From: Liolophura sinensis
Lineage: Eukaryota; Mollusca; Polyplacophora; Chitonida; Chitonidae
DNA: 64,000 nt
Reading direction: 5' to 3'
Assembly: GCF_032854445.1 (NCBI RefSeq)
Contig: NC_088301.1
Span: 25,528,402 to 25,592,401 of the forward strand
Position 1 is the stretch's first letter. Each line of letters opens with the position of its first letter. Of this stretch, positions 25,301-34,030 are shown in pieces. A program made the position numbers and the translations under genes. The notes under the pieces were generated by a model that saw nothing but the letters and a program-made list of their open reading frames with translations, was not told the origin of the DNA and made no database searches.

Positions 25301-28300
25301 CCAGTCACCATTTTCAGCACCGCCTGCAGCCACCACACCGTTTTCTGCACCACTGGTCCAGATGAACTTAGCTGCGGTGTCGTCTTCCCCATTCCAGTCC
25401 CCGGCGCCAGCACAAACCATGGCCCAGCCTGGTGGTTTTGGTTCCGGATTTATCACTGCACCAACATCCATGGTAACCATCCTCGCCAGCAGATCTTTTG
25501 ATGTTAACATTATAACTGCTGCTGATAATATATCAGCATTTTTGTCAAGGCTGTATTTCTGAATCTGTTTAAGGAAAGTTCATTCACATTCACATGAGAC
25601 TTTTCGCCTATTCAGATCTTTACGTATGTTAAAGGGGCTATACCCTCTGTCAAATTTGATTTCTGTGTTTGCTAATCAGATCAAATCTGTGTTCACCAAT
25701 CAACTCAAATCTTCTTTATTTACAAGGATAGCTCAAATTACTGCCTTTAGATAAATATCAGACTTGTACTGTTTATAGCCTATGTTAAATGGTTCCAAAT
25801 TTTGACAAAGATAGAATGTGACCCTCTTTATATATTGTAGGAATTTTTTAAAATTTATTTTACAAATTTTGAATGTTAACACATAGGCATTGGGAACTTT
25901 AAATATTGGGTTATTGAAAAATGACAGCAAAAAAGACGCTGATACATGTTTTTTTCAAAAATCTCTGTTATAGCCTCTTTAATTTTTGTATATTAATCAG
26001 CTTAATTTGTGTGTATGTATAGTGTTATAATCACTGTATGTTTTACTTAAAATTACATCTAATATGCAGGGCTGCAGTTCTACTGCTATGTTTTTTTATT
26101 GGATTTTGTCTCGTTGGCTCCTTTAACCCCATCAAATCAGAAATGCAAAAAAAAAAAAAAACAGTGCGTGATACAATTCCTGTAATGGGATTCCTGTATT
26201 TTATTTATGTTGTATGTTTCAGAACCCCATGGCGGGACTGTCTGCTCCACCCATGCAGTCAGGATTTGGTCAACCCACCTTCGGCACTGCCCCAAGCCCC
26301 GCTCTCTCTAACCCCCTGGCAGGGGGGATATTCGGGACCCCTGTTCACCCAGGAATGGGCTATTCTGCCCCACCAGCGGCCACTAACCCTTTCAGTGCGG
26401 GAGGGTTTGCGGGGCCGCCTGCAGCTAACCCCATACCCAGTGGGGACATGTTTGGTGGGGCACCAGTCATGATGCCCACTAACACTAACGCCCCAGCAGT
26501 ACCTCCACGCTCGGGGGAAGACGGCGATCAGAAGCCCCGGGCAGGCAGTGACTTGTTCGGCGACCTCTGCGAGATTGGGCCGAGCAAGACGAAAGGAAAG
26601 TCGCCGAAGCAGTTGTTTGAGGAGCAGAAAGCTGAACCGAAGAGGACGCTGAATGAGTTGAAAGTTGTCCCCCCTACTCAGGCAAGTCTTAGCCACCTCA
26701 TACTCTCCAGCCCATCCCCTACCACCAAGACAAACAGCTTCTGTGATACGGCCGACCATTTTGAGCCCTTCCCCTTCCCCGATGACAACAACCCAGCCGA
26801 TCCCTTCCACCCTCACAAACCCGACTCCAACAATATTCACTTCCTTTCTCAGTCTTCCAGCCAGATCCCGATGAACGGCAGGTCAGCACTAGGAAGCAGT
26901 GGGGATGATGACTTTTTTGACATGCCTTCACCACTCACCCCACCCCCTCCTCTACCAGGGGAAAACACGGTGAATGGTCACGGTCCTCCTCTCCCACCCC
27001 CCAGGCCAGGGGTGCCAGGGCTCAAGTCCATACCTCGACCACGAGGTGGAAAGTCCAACACGCCAAACACTCAGGCCACGAACAAAACAGTGGCAAATGG
27101 CTCAGCCTTGTTGAACTTTGCTGTGAGTAATCCGTTCGATGATCCGTTCTTTACCAACGGCGATATGTCCGGTGTTTCAGCGACAACTGTGATAGTCAGT
27201 GAGAAATCGAGATCCTCTACAGTCAGTGCAAGGGACACCAGTGTAAGTACAGCATGTCCGCATCCTCATTGGCTGCTGGGAGCTGGGTTTTTGTGAATAA
27301 TGTACGGTGGGTGTGTCTTGATCAACCAATCAGACGAAGTCTGAGACATCTCAATCACCTATCACTGTCACATGATGTAGATGACTAACAATGGAACATC
27401 ACTACTGTGATGACAACATCTTTACTGGAGATTTCTGACAACAAGTACAAAATAGGGAAATAAGGTTTTAAGCTGATTGTCCAAACAATAGTAATAATGT
27501 TCTGGAATATTGTTCAGCAAATTATATCAGCCTTTAGTTTTAAAGCCCAAGAGATAATCATGTAAATATATATTAAGTTTTTGACCATTTGTATGGAATC
27601 AAGTTTTTCAGATGATAATAATATTTTGGAATCAAGAATAAAATTGAAGGTTCTGACCCCAAAACTTCTGCTCCCAAACTTTAAAGCCACCTTGTGACCA
27701 TGCATACAGAAACCTCATGAAATACAACTCAAAATGATGGTTTCTGAGATCACACTCAATCTGTGAATGAAAGAAATTTGCATGAAAGCTTTACTTGTTA
27801 GTTTTAATAAAGCTTGATTAGTTTGAGCACCCGACAGGAACCAAAAAGGAACTGAAATGGCTCTAAATATGACTATGATTAACTTTTTCCTACGAGATAC
27901 TCCACAGGAGACCATTAGAACCTAACGTTTAGTAGCAGACCAAAGGCTAAGAAGCTCTGCCTGAAAAGAGTACCTACAAATCATGAAAGTCTGCCAGCAA
28001 CCTGCAGATGATCGTGGGTTTCCCTCATGCTCTGCCAGCTTTCCTCTCACCGTAATGCTGGTCACCATCGTATAAGTGAAATATTCTTGAGTACGGCATA
28101 AAACACCAATCAAATAAACAAATAAACAATCAAATAAACAAATCATAAAACAAAGAAAAGTTTCACTTTCATTAAAATTGGTAAATTCTATTTCTGGTAT
28201 AATAAAGTTCAGAGAGTGGGATGTTTGAAATCATCAAACAATGTAACTTTATGAGAAAAGTTTTACATTCGTAAAACTTCGTGAATCCTATTTTCTGGAA

Positions 28301-31300
28301 TAATCACAATTAGACAGTGTGGCATTGAAACCATAAAACAGTTTGTGCAGTTTATGAGAATAATATTAAAGTGTGCTTGAAATTCAAGTTATCTTGGTTA
28401 CTGAACTGTAGCTAATATTACGCTCTGATGTTAAGCATTGTACATGCATTGTCTCGTACAACTGATGTCTTACTCACAGCTTGGATGATTGTTCTGCTTT
28501 CTACTTCGGCCTAGTACAATGACGTGTCTGTCGTGAATACATTCACGTTTGACTTGTTTATCATGTCAACACTAATCTTCTGTTAAAACTGTTCTTCGTT
28601 GTGCTCTGGTGTCATTTTTTGACTTGTTTATCATGTCAACACTAATCTCCTGTTAAAACTGTTCTTCATTGTGTTCTGGTGTCATTTGTTGCTTACATAG
28701 TTCTGATGTTCTTGTTTGCAGTTTAGTTTTGGATGTGCACATTCTCTTCCACGTCACACTTTCCTAACCCTCTTCCTGGTACACATTGTTTGACCTCTGT
28801 CTATCCATCATTGTATCAAATTGGACCTTTCCTTATATGTCTAATATAGTGAATTTAATTGCTAAAATGTGTGAACTTTAAAGTTGCATGTACTTTGTTG
28901 CCTGATATAGATGTTGCTGTTTTGTATTTGTAAAGTTGATGTGCTGGTATACATATGATTTCTTCTGGTTTAAATCATTGCTGACTGATACTATGGCTAG
29001 TACAGAACTGTATTTTATTTCTTTTCCAGTTGCTTATTGGTTTTAATGCACGCTTTTAAATTTAACATTAATGGTTTTGTCTTGATCTTTTTCTGGGAAC
29101 TCCTTTTGAGAACTTCATGATGTGTTATACTTCGCTTTGTCAGACGAACTTATTTTGTAAAATCTACTTTGACTAGTTGTTTGGAATGATTATGGTCACA
29201 TTCTTGTTTTCAGTTTGCCAATAAGTTTCTCTCTCAATACACTTCTCAAAAAGTAATATCCAGCTCAGAAAGCTGTGAATAGGGGAGTTTCGAGTTGGAA
29301 CTCTTTTGTCATCAGAGGTAAAAGCTGTGTCATGTGAATGGTGAAAGATGTTAGGCAACCTTTGTTGACATTAATTTACAGACCGCCTGTCTCACCCTTT
29401 TCCAGAGGCACGAATGACACCTCTTTCCTTTAGGAACTTCTCAAGTTCACAAACATTTCAGACTCTCAATCTTCTCTATTATTCCTCCGCTCTAAATTAC
29501 TATTGATGACACTTTTTTTCAGATGCTCGTGTTATAGTGAATGTGATCAAAAATAGTTACTAAGACTTTTGACAGGTCACATGATACAGTTGGGACAATT
29601 TCTACCTGATAAAAGAGTTAGAACTGGAAACTCTTCTGTTAGCCTCATAATAAAGAATGTGTACCTTCAAAGTCTTTCTAGAATTTTGAATTTTATAGGA
29701 GTGTGTTGTGTTGACTTTATTCTGAAAAGAAGTCAATTCTTTTGTCTTATCGATAAACAAACAAACACATATCACTGTGTTCATAACAAATTTTAGCTCT
29801 AAAATCATATTCATAAATTTGATATATATTTTTTTTTAGTTGATTGATGTTTTACGCCATACTCAAGAATATTTCATTTACTCCACGGCGGCCAGCATTT
29901 GGTGGGATGAGACTGGGCAGAGCTCGGGGGGAACCCACGACCATCTGCAGGCTGCTGACAGACCTTCCCACGCACAGCCCGAGAGGAAGAATTTGATGTA
30001 TTAAAATGCAAGAATCCTTTTATTCTCTGAAGTTGACTTCTGAACTGATTTAACTTGTCAAATTTTCAGCACCATGGTAGAACTAAAAAAAAAAATACTG
30101 TTCACTTGATCGCTTGTTTCGCAGTTTCTCTGCTCCTGAGGGGCCTCCGTGGCTCAGTCGGTTAGCGCGCTAGCGCAGCGCAATGACCCTGGAGTATCTC
30201 ACCAATGCGGTCGCTGTGAGTTCAAGTCCAGCTCATGCTGGCTTCCTTTCTGGCTGTACGTGGGAAGGTCTGGCATCAACCTGCGGATGGTCGTGGGTTT
30301 CCCCCGGGCTCTGCCCGGTTTCCTTCCACCATAATGCTGGCTGCCGTCGTATAAGTGAAATATTCTTGAGTACGGCGTAAAACACCAATCAAATAAATAA
30401 ATAAATCTCTGTTCCTGTTACCATGCTGACCACACTGTGTTATAAGCATTTATCTACCTGTTTTTTGTCAGGCTCCTACCGCCAGTCCGTTTGGAGACTT
30501 CAGTATATTTGGCGCACCCCCACCAAGCAGTGTAAGTATCTAATATTATCCATTGGTCACAGTCTCACAGAAGGAATTTTAAGCATTCCCCTGGCTCAGG
30601 ATCATGAACCTGTCCAAGACTTAAGTCAAAATTTTGATCATTAAATTTGGTATGTTCCTTTCCATTAATTTAGCTGAAATTTGTTCTACAGTAACTTACC
30701 CAGATTTTACACTGTCAAGCAATATTTTGACCTTGTTACATTGGAAATAACAATTTTAAAGTCATTTGAAGTTTTGACTTAAATCCAAGATCTCTTTGTT
30801 ATCCCCGGGGTTAGCTTCCATAAATTCCAAGAAGTGGCAAGAAGCAAACAATGATACTGTCTTGTGTGCTTTTGCATGAAGTTTTGTGGTGAGCCTGCTT
30901 ACTTTCTACCAGTATAACATGTGTGTCACACATGGAAGACTTTCCTTGTACAAAAAGTGTCTATCACTTATCACTCTTTGTTTTTAGAGTGTAATTCATT
31001 TTTTTTTAAAAATGTAGCAGTACTTGTTACACAGATGAATGAACCAATGCCATAGTGTCCAAGGGGAATAAGCCATGTTCAGAGCATACAGTGTATACAC
31101 CAATCCAGGGTCATGCATGGGATAAGCAAAAAGCACATGGCCATTTGCACCTATGTTATTAATGATTTTGCGACATTCTAGAATTCAGCTCAGTTCTGGG
31201 TTTTTTATGTGTATGTTGTTTCTTTTTTTGTTATCTTTCTTTTTTTTATATTAATATTTTTTATTATTTCATTTTTTTTTATTAATAATATTTTTTTTTG

Positions 31301-31714
31301 AGGTATCAACATGAACTATGCTCGAGCTCAAAATCTCAGGTGTTACAAAGAATCACATAAAATACATGAAATTTCCTGAATAGCGTGTGACTGCTGAATG
31401 TTACAATGTGTTAACATATCTATATGGGTTTGTTTGTCCCACAGTAAAGAAATCCTGGACACGCGAATATGAAACATCCATTTTGTTTCTGGCCAATCAT
31501 GAGATAGATATTGCATGCACATGTACAAAATACTGGAAAAACATATCACAGTCATCACTATGTAGTTATACTGCTAACTTTTACCTCCCAGATCCTAAAC
31601 TCTTGCCCATTCACCTTTTCTATGTCCTTCTGTCCCTCTGTGTTTAACCAGGATCCAGTTTATGCTACAGTGAACAAGAACAAGCCTCCAGACGGAACCC
31701 TGGACCTTCTCTAA
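6331..31714 (+). CDS. DAB: Disabled (Dab1/Dab2-type) PTB-domain endocytic adaptor, complete gene
   Basis: Coding exons 6331-6358, 6810-7024, 13530-13664, 14987-15142, 17322-17375, 21022-21114, 25080-25472, 26223-27242, 30472-30531 and 31652-31714 join with GT-AG borders into 738 codons plus TAA. A 42-nt exon at 21460-21501 may also be used. The intron after exon 1 is phase 1; all others are phase 0. Residues about 10-160 form a Dab-type PTB domain ([48 protein letters not shown]). Then come two IYQVP tyrosine motifs, a short [13 protein letters not shown] helix, and a long disordered tail with DPW (about 257), DPF (about 288), NPF (about 413) and proline-rich SH3-type motifs. Family knowledge: Dab proteins bind NPxY tails and phosphoinositides, recruit AP-2, clathrin and EH proteins, and signal through Src/Crk. 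Human DAB2 is about 770 residues, so the length fits. Assignment between vertebrate DAB1 and DAB2 is not meaningful for an invertebrate. Confidence 0.95.
6810..7024 (+). CDS. DAB: Dab exon 2: N-terminal half of PTB domain
   Basis: Acceptor AACTAG ends at 6809 and donor AAAG/GTGAGT starts at 7025. It encodes residues 10-81, including [20 protein letters not shown] and [18 protein letters not shown], the first strands and helix of the Dab PTB fold. Its last 62 bases plus the donor are repeated many times in the following intron. Confidence 0.93.
7025..8222 (+). repeat. 68-bp tandem array built from Dab exon 2 end plus splice donor
   Basis: The unit equals the last 62 bases of exon 2 followed by GTGAGT. 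Donor-like AAG/GTGAGTA copies start at 7025 (the real one), 7112, 7168, 7236, 7304, 7372, 7459, 7527, 7595, 7663, 7731, 7799, 7867, 7935, 8003, 8071, 8139 and, mutated to GTGAAT, 8207. Most spacings are exactly 68. The first copies keep the exon's CACTGATAGACGAACG; later ones diverge to CACTTGTAGACCAATG. Reading past the first donor meets TAG within eight codons, so use of any later donor would truncate the PTB domain. Confidence 0.95.
10310..10510. repeat. 16-bp minisatellite (TAGGTCACATGTAGAG)
   Basis: About twelve imperfect copies of GTAGAGTAGGTCACAT or its variants (GTGGAGTAGGTCATAT, GTAGCGTAGCTCACAT) follow each other, some shortened to 14 bases. Two alternating subtypes (CACATGTAGAG and CATATGTGGAG) suggest duplication of multi-unit blocks. 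Confidence 0.9.
11690..11870. repeat. Fragment of dispersed repeat (ACTTGGCAC...AAAATTATGGCCC)
   Basis: The phrases GAAACTTGGCACATGG and ACAAAATTATGGCCC are typical of an unclassified repeat common in mollusc genomes. Related wording, GAAACTTGGTAT with AAGGTCAAGGTCAT, recurs at 57.3-57.9 kb. Assignment is from memory and composition. Confidence 0.35.
11885..11965. repeat. Short tandem repeat (ATTCAGATAGCT)
   Basis: Five imperfect units of about 17 bases read TATTCAGATAGCTGC/TATTCAGATAGCCAT/TATTCAGATAACTCG and so on. No other function seen. Confidence 0.8.
13303..13349. repeat. (GT)n microsatellite followed by poly-T
   Basis: A TTTTGTGTGTGTG run of about 30 bases with one GCGT interruption is followed by TTTTTTTT. 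It lies about 180 bases before the exon 3 acceptor. Confidence 0.9.
13530..13664 (+). CDS. DAB: Dab exon 3: PTB core
   Basis: Acceptor CACAG ends at 13529 and donor GTGAGT starts at 13665. It is 45 codons in phase 0. It carries the family signature [20 protein letters not shown] and ends with FFAIKTLQA; the next exon supplies AEYLVL. These are the PTB strands that form the NPxY peptide groove. Confidence 0.95.
13770..14930 (+). repeat. Degenerate tandem array resembling acceptor plus start of Dab exon 4
   Basis: Units share TTTCCCTCTGTCTGTAG, then ACAGTCTGGTGTTTTATAC, then TTGAGATATCTGTTCCAGTG. The true exon 4 reads TTGTAG/GCCGAGTATCTGGTGCTG with TTGAGAGATCTGTTCCAGTG, so the shared CTGGTG and TTGAGA-ATCTGTTCCAGTGT blocks are in the same order. 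Many copies keep a pyrimidine tract and AG at the right place (for example near 14254, 14451, 14520, 14578 and 14689). CTGT tetranucleotide slippage is frequent. I infer that the array arose by duplicating the intron/exon border, then diverged. Confidence 0.75.
14987..15142 (+). CDS. DAB: Dab exon 4: PTB C-terminal helix and linker
   Basis: Acceptor TTGTAG ends at 14986 and donor GTGAGA starts at 15143. It encodes the closing PTB helix [20 protein letters not shown], a glycine/glutamate-rich linker, and ends in NIYQ. With the next exon this makes an IYQVP tyrosine motif (Tyr about 177). Diverged copies of the exon start lie in the preceding intron. Confidence 0.94.
15143..17321. other. Dab intron 4
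   Basis: AT-rich DNA with no supported exon. At 16640-16820 it holds a dispersed repeat also present at 22.59-22.74 plus 23.10-23.14 kb (shared TGCCTATCTCACTTGTGTTAAAT-like block and GTCACATGACCAAA). Short ORFs here lack splice support. Confidence 0.6.
16640..16820 (+). repeat. Dispersed repeat, uninterrupted copy
   Basis: The block GCCTATCTCACTTGTGTTAA, followed by TTCACCTCCAGCGCTCTTGT and CACATGACCAAATAATATGC, matches the pieces on both sides of the SINE inserted at 22.74-23.09 kb. It shows what that site looked like before insertion. No coding capacity; class unknown. Confidence 0.7.
17322..17375 (+). CDS. DAB: Dab exon 5: 18-codon tyrosine-motif cassette
   Basis: A 54-nt phase-0 exon flanked by ATCAG and GTAATT reads [18 protein letters not shown]. 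It begins with VP, completing the IYQVP of exon 4, and ends with IYQ, completed as IYQVP by exon 6 (Tyr about 195). Skipping keeps the frame and leaves a single motif. In vertebrate Dab1 the YQVP/YDVP tyrosines are Src-family targets that bind Crk SH2 domains. Confidence 0.85.
17500..19925. repeat. 2.4-kb minisatellite, 52-bp unit
   Basis: About 46 copies of a unit built from GGTGTCAGTAGACTGTGATG, GAGTAGGGTATCATTACTGC and TGTCATCAGCCT. Variants lose three bases (ATTGCTGTC) or change to TTCGTTGTCA. Blocks of several units are themselves repeated: the TTCGTTGTCAGTTTTGCTGT variant recurs at about 17946 and 18250, and the AATAATTTCTGCTGTC/ATCCCAACTGCTGTC pair recurs near 19480 and 19785. It fills the left part of Dab intron 5. 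No similarity to the neighbouring exon was seen. Confidence 0.95.
20328..20576. repeat. 60-bp tandem repeat, four copies
   Basis: Four units carry CCATGTTTCCAGGAGTCTAA, then AAACAATTTGTTATCAGGCT and TCACTTGTTATCGTAATTTG. The first two are nearly identical, the last degraded. Since 60 is divisible by three, two open frames run through it (20154-20573 and 20323-20601); neither looks like a real protein. Confidence 0.92.
21022..21114 (+). CDS. DAB: Dab exon 6: post-tyrosine helix
   Basis: Acceptor TCTCAG ends at 21021 and donor GTGAGT starts at 21115. It is 31 codons reading [10 protein letters not shown], then the conserved [13 protein letters not shown] segment found after the tyrosine region in Dab proteins. 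The N-terminal VPGSNAPV resembles the start of exon 5 (VPTNGAPV), which suggests that one arose from the other. Confidence 0.9.
21460..21501 (+). CDS. DAB: Probable Dab cassette exon (14 codons)
   Basis: ATTCTTTAG at 21451-21459 and GTGAGA at 21502 bracket a 42-nt phase-0 segment reading [14 protein letters not shown]. Inserted between LQSLQE and GIQQMDTF it would lengthen the polar helix without breaking frame. The open frame continues only to a TAA soon after. I infer an alternative exon from splice signals, frame and amphipathic composition; RNA would settle it. Confidence 0.5.
21548..21880. repeat. About 38-bp tandem repeat in Dab intron 6
   Basis: Roughly seven units of GGGAACTCTGAGCTTGTGTT followed by ACACTTCTGTTGCACATT, with 3-base deletions in some. 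Open frames on both strands here follow the repeat and are not genes. Confidence 0.88.
22439..22572 (-). mobile_element. tRNA-derived SINE, truncated, reverse orientation
   Basis: TTTATTTATTTATTTGATTG tail at left, then ACGCCATACTCAAGAATATT, GGCAGCCAGCATTATG and CCCGGGGGAAACCCACGACG, matching the body of the full-length copy at 30139-30405 in reverse. The tRNA-like head is missing. Confidence 0.88.
22744..23090 (+). mobile_element. CTCA-tailed SINE with target-site duplication
   Basis: A head with GGGTCGAGTCACACC (B-box-like) leads into TGGTTGACCCGTATCAGTAT, then AAGTCGTCTCAGTGAAGCAG and GACGTTAAACCCCAAGCACT, and ends in ACTC repeats. TCAAGTACTCT occurs on the left at 22733-22743 and on the right at 23091-23101, an 11-bp duplication. 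It splits an older repeat also seen intact at 16640-16820. Confidence 0.88.
23660..23836 (+). mobile_element. tRNA-derived SINE, 5'-truncated
   Basis: Begins at CCAGCTCATGCTGGCTTCCT, runs through GTCGTAGGTTTCCCCCGGGC and CCACCATAATGCTGGCCGCC, and ends in the tail CACCAATCAAATAAATAAAT. It lacks the head with the A box. Confidence 0.88.
24355..24545 (+). mobile_element. tRNA-derived SINE, internally deleted
   Basis: Retains part of the head (ACCAATGCGGTCGCTGTGAG, TTCAAGTCCAG), then jumps to GGCAACGGTCTACGG and the tail AAAACACCAATCTAATAAAT. Old, diverged copy. Confidence 0.82.
25080..25472 (+). CDS. DAB: Dab exon 7: AP-2 motif region
   Basis: Acceptor TTTCAG ends at 25079 and donor ATG/GTAACC starts at 25473; 131 codons. 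It starts [18 protein letters not shown] and is then Ser/Pro/Ala/Gly-rich with DPW, DPF and several SPF/TPF motifs. DPW and DPF are classical AP-2 alpha-ear ligands, fitting a clathrin adaptor. The region is low complexity and probably disordered. Confidence 0.93.
25473..26222. other. Dab intron 7
   Basis: AT-rich, ends with a long poly-A run (26147-26161) and a TATGTTTCAG acceptor. Nothing else recognised. Confidence 0.7.
26223..27242 (+). CDS. DAB: Dab exon 8: large tail exon with NPF, DPF and SH3 ligands
   Basis: Acceptor TTTCAG ends at 26222 and donor AGT/GTAAGT starts at 27243; 340 codons, much more GC-rich than its flanks. Visible motifs include TNPFSAGG (EH-domain ligand), [38 protein letters not shown] and [12 protein letters not shown] (SH3-type) and NPFDDPFF. 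An internal in-frame GC-AG pair at 26682-26852 could remove 57 codons. Confidence 0.92.
27984..28145 (+). mobile_element. tRNA-derived SINE, 5'-truncated
   Basis: Starts at GAAAGTCTGCCAGCAACCTG, includes CGTGGGTTTCCCTCATGCTC and GTAATGCTGGTCACCATCGT, and ends AACACCAATCAAATAAACAA. Matches the 3' two thirds of the full copy. Confidence 0.88.
28548..28690. repeat. 70-bp direct duplication
   Basis: TTTGACTTGTTTATCATGTC with downstream TTAAAACTGTTCTTC and TCTGGTGTCATTT occurs at 28551 and again at 28621 with few changes. Recent local duplication. Confidence 0.92.
29838..29990 (-). mobile_element. tRNA-derived SINE, truncated, reverse orientation
   Basis: GTTTTACGCCATACTCAAGA, then CACGGCGGCCAGCATTTGG and CACGACCATCTGCAGGCTGC read the SINE body in reverse. 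It forms an inverted pair with the plus-strand copy starting 149 bases downstream. Confidence 0.87.
30139..30405 (+). mobile_element. Full-length tRNA-derived SINE with target-site duplication
   Basis: The tRNA-like head carries an A box TGGCTCAGTCGG at 30150-30161 and a B box GAGTTCAAGTCC at 30218-30229. The body follows with GTGGGTTTCCCCCGGGCTCT and CATAATGCTGGCTGCCGTCG, and the tail with GAGTACGGCGTAAAACACCA and AAATAAATAAATAAAT. TCTCTGCTCCTG at 30127-30138 and TCTCTGTTCCTG at 30406-30417 are a 12-bp target-site duplication with one mismatch. The family resembles mollusc tRNA SINEs of the MetaSINE kind; I did not verify the name. Confidence 0.93.
30472..30531 (+). CDS. DAB: Dab exon 9: 20-codon tail exon
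   Basis: Acceptor TTGTCAG ends at 30471 and donor AGT/GTAAGT starts at 30532. It reads [20 protein letters not shown] in phase 0, matching the SPF/FGDF style of the tail. It lies 66 bases downstream of a full-length SINE, so insertion happened very close to the acceptor. Confidence 0.85.
31652..31714 (+). CDS. DAB: Dab exon 10: terminal coding exon
   Basis: Acceptor TTAACCAG ends at 31651. The exon reads [20 protein letters not shown] then TAA at 31712-31714. It adds a last tyrosine in a VYATV context and a C-terminal DLL. Phase 0 agrees with exon 9. The long downstream sequence without coding potential fits a 3' UTR. Confidence 0.87.
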   Translation, partial: DPVYATVNKNKPPDGTLDLL

Positions 31715-34030
31715 TGACCATCTGTGCGGGTATATCAACCCCCCTGGTGTGTCCATTACAGAGGAACTAAGTAACTGTACAGCCTTTCAGCAGTCACAGT
31801 AAATCTGCGTTGTCATTGGCTGATACATGTCAGTGTGGCTGGCATCATTTGTTATTGTATTACATAAGAATTGAGTTCCTTTAATAAGCCTAATTTCTGG
31901 TTTACCAGATGTTTTATGGTGTTATATTCCTCCATTTGTTTATGTTTATAATATGTCAGCTGTGGTTTAATTTAAGTACCATTATAACTTTGTTATTTTT
32001 CACATTTATCAACCACTACAAGACCGTTTATAGGCAGTATAGCCCTTTGTTTGATAAAAGAGAACAAAAGCTGACAACATACTTTTAGATTTTAAAAACA
32101 ATGTATAACTTGAAATGTTCTTCTCTTTTTTTGTTTGACAGAGCAGTTCATTATTTTTTAGGCTTTTCCACCATCAATGACATTGCCTATCATAACACAG
32201 TTTATAGACAGTATAGTGTCTGGTTTGATAAAGAACAAAAAAAAAGCCCACTGTATTCTTTTAGATTTAAAAAAAAAAAACTATAAGTAACTTAAAATGT
32301 TACCTTCTTTTTTTTCTGCTGTATGTGAATGATTTTAAATTCTTTCCATTTAACACCACAATATATTTAAACATCATCGTCAGTTGAAATTTATGTTTTG
32401 TTGTAATACTGAATATTATAGTATCAGTGCACCTGAACTTTTACTCTTTTTATTATGTATGAGTATTGTCCATTAGCCACATGCAGGACTGTGCTATATT
32501 CTGTCCTTTATTTTAATCCCGTGCAAATAACTCCATGAGATTTTTTTTTATGTTTCGACTCATTTTCAGGGCATTAATTATGCTTTCTAGACTCAGTGTT
32601 TTTTTGTAGCCCTTCCTACAGTAGCATGTGCATGTGGTTTTAAGTTCCATGTGTAAATGGATTACATGTATCGCTGCTTTCCGCACGTAAAGCAGATGTA
32701 AAGCACACGTAAAGCACATGTGTGAAAGTGTGTGCATGATGTTAATTGGCCTTTTTGATCGTGTCTGATGATACTCATGAGAGTGAAGATTTTGGATTAG
32801 AGAATACTCACTCTGTACCTGCTCAAGTGGACAGTGTTCCTCTACATATACTCTCCTTCCGAGATATGCTGAATATTTGAGATAAAAAAGAGCAAATTTT
32901 GTTTTGAGATAAATTGATCAAATCCTATTACAAGAGTGTTTTTAACAATATCCATGGAGCGTACAGTCACCAAGTCAATTCTGTATTTAAGTCGACTCCC
33001 CAAAGGACTTACTCTGTTTATGTTGGCTTAGTGCTGAATTACAGGGAAGTTTTTAACTGGACTCTTCGTATATTAAGTGATGTTTATGCATTGAATGCAT
33101 TATAAACATTATCATATTTCTGTATCTACAAAATCTAGTATACATAAAGCGAAAACCTTTGTTTTTGATTTGTGAGACAATTCATGTTTGTGTATAAAGA
33201 AATGGAAAAAAAAAATTATGTTAAAGCAATTCTGTGATTTTTTTTTTTTTTCTGTTTTTTGAAATTACTGGTGCTTATGTAGCAATATGCTTTTGGGGAA
33301 TGTAGTTTTGTGGAAAGTAGGTGTCAAACTGCTAAAGTTGTACATGCTTTTCCTTATAGTGATTACAAATTGCAGCTATAGTTATATGTAAAGCACTGAA
33401 CTGTTAGAATAGTTTTGCTGTTGTATTTGAAGTCAGATGAGAGACCACAAGATTCAAATGGTTGATTTCGGGAGAAAATATCCAATGGATTAATGTATTT
33501 ATTATTCAGAGCCAAATTGGATTATTTTTATGTTATATATTATGTGCCACTTGTGCATAATTAGTTCATCAACATTTTTTTTTTCTCAAATTTCTGGATT
33601 TCGCCAAGTCAAATTTATATAAAATTTTGTGTGAATCTATTCTGTCAATATTCTGCGGAAATGAATTGCTCTTATAATGTCAAATTATTGGCTGAACATT
33701 TTCTTTATTGTTATGAATTTAATGTATCTTAACATAATGGACTTCTTCTCATGTTTTAAGTAAATAGCAACTATTTGAACTGATTACATATTTTTGAATT
33801 TCATGTGCCAATGTAAATTGCAACTGTATGATAGTGCAAGTACCAGTTTGATGACAGTGTCTGTCTGTTTTAGATTCAGATCCACTGAATTATACACATG
33901 TAATTTGTCTTTGAGATTGAGAGAGAATTGTGAGGAATAAGTTCATAATTTTAATTAGGTTTTCACCGAGAAAGCTAAGGTGTAGTAAGATGTAGAAGTA
34001 ATACAGCTTTATTAACCCATGTATTAAAAT
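31715..34030 (+). other. DAB: Dab 3' UTR (extent tentative)
   Basis: AT-rich sequence after the Dab stop with no conserved ORF. A diverged direct repeat lies at 32026-32120 and 32197-32300. No strong AATAAA is seen before the SINE tail at about 34300; ATTAAA at 34023-34028 is one candidate signal, so the end point is uncertain. Confidence 0.45.
32026..32300. repeat. Direct repeat in Dab 3' region
   Basis: Two diverged copies of ACAGTTTATAGACAGTATAG with TTTGATAAA-GAACAAAA and CTTTTAGATTT-AAAAA, spaced about 175 bases apart. Confidence 0.8.

Larger units (their letters stand above)
27243..30471. other. Dab intron 8
   Basis: Holds a 70-bp duplication at 28548-28690, three SINE copies (27984, 29838 and 30139), and a small dispersed motif (GGGGAGTTTCGAGTTGGAAC near 29282) that recurs near 34450. 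No supported exon. Confidence 0.65.

Noticed and set aside
26259..26840. 193-codon antisense ORF
   Set aside because: Antisense shadow of GC-rich Dab exon 8, which is clearly coding on the plus strand.
30139..30230. Possible tRNA gene
   Set aside because: A and B boxes are present, but there is no clean cloverleaf, and the sequence continues into a repeated SINE body and tail; the head is only tRNA-derived.
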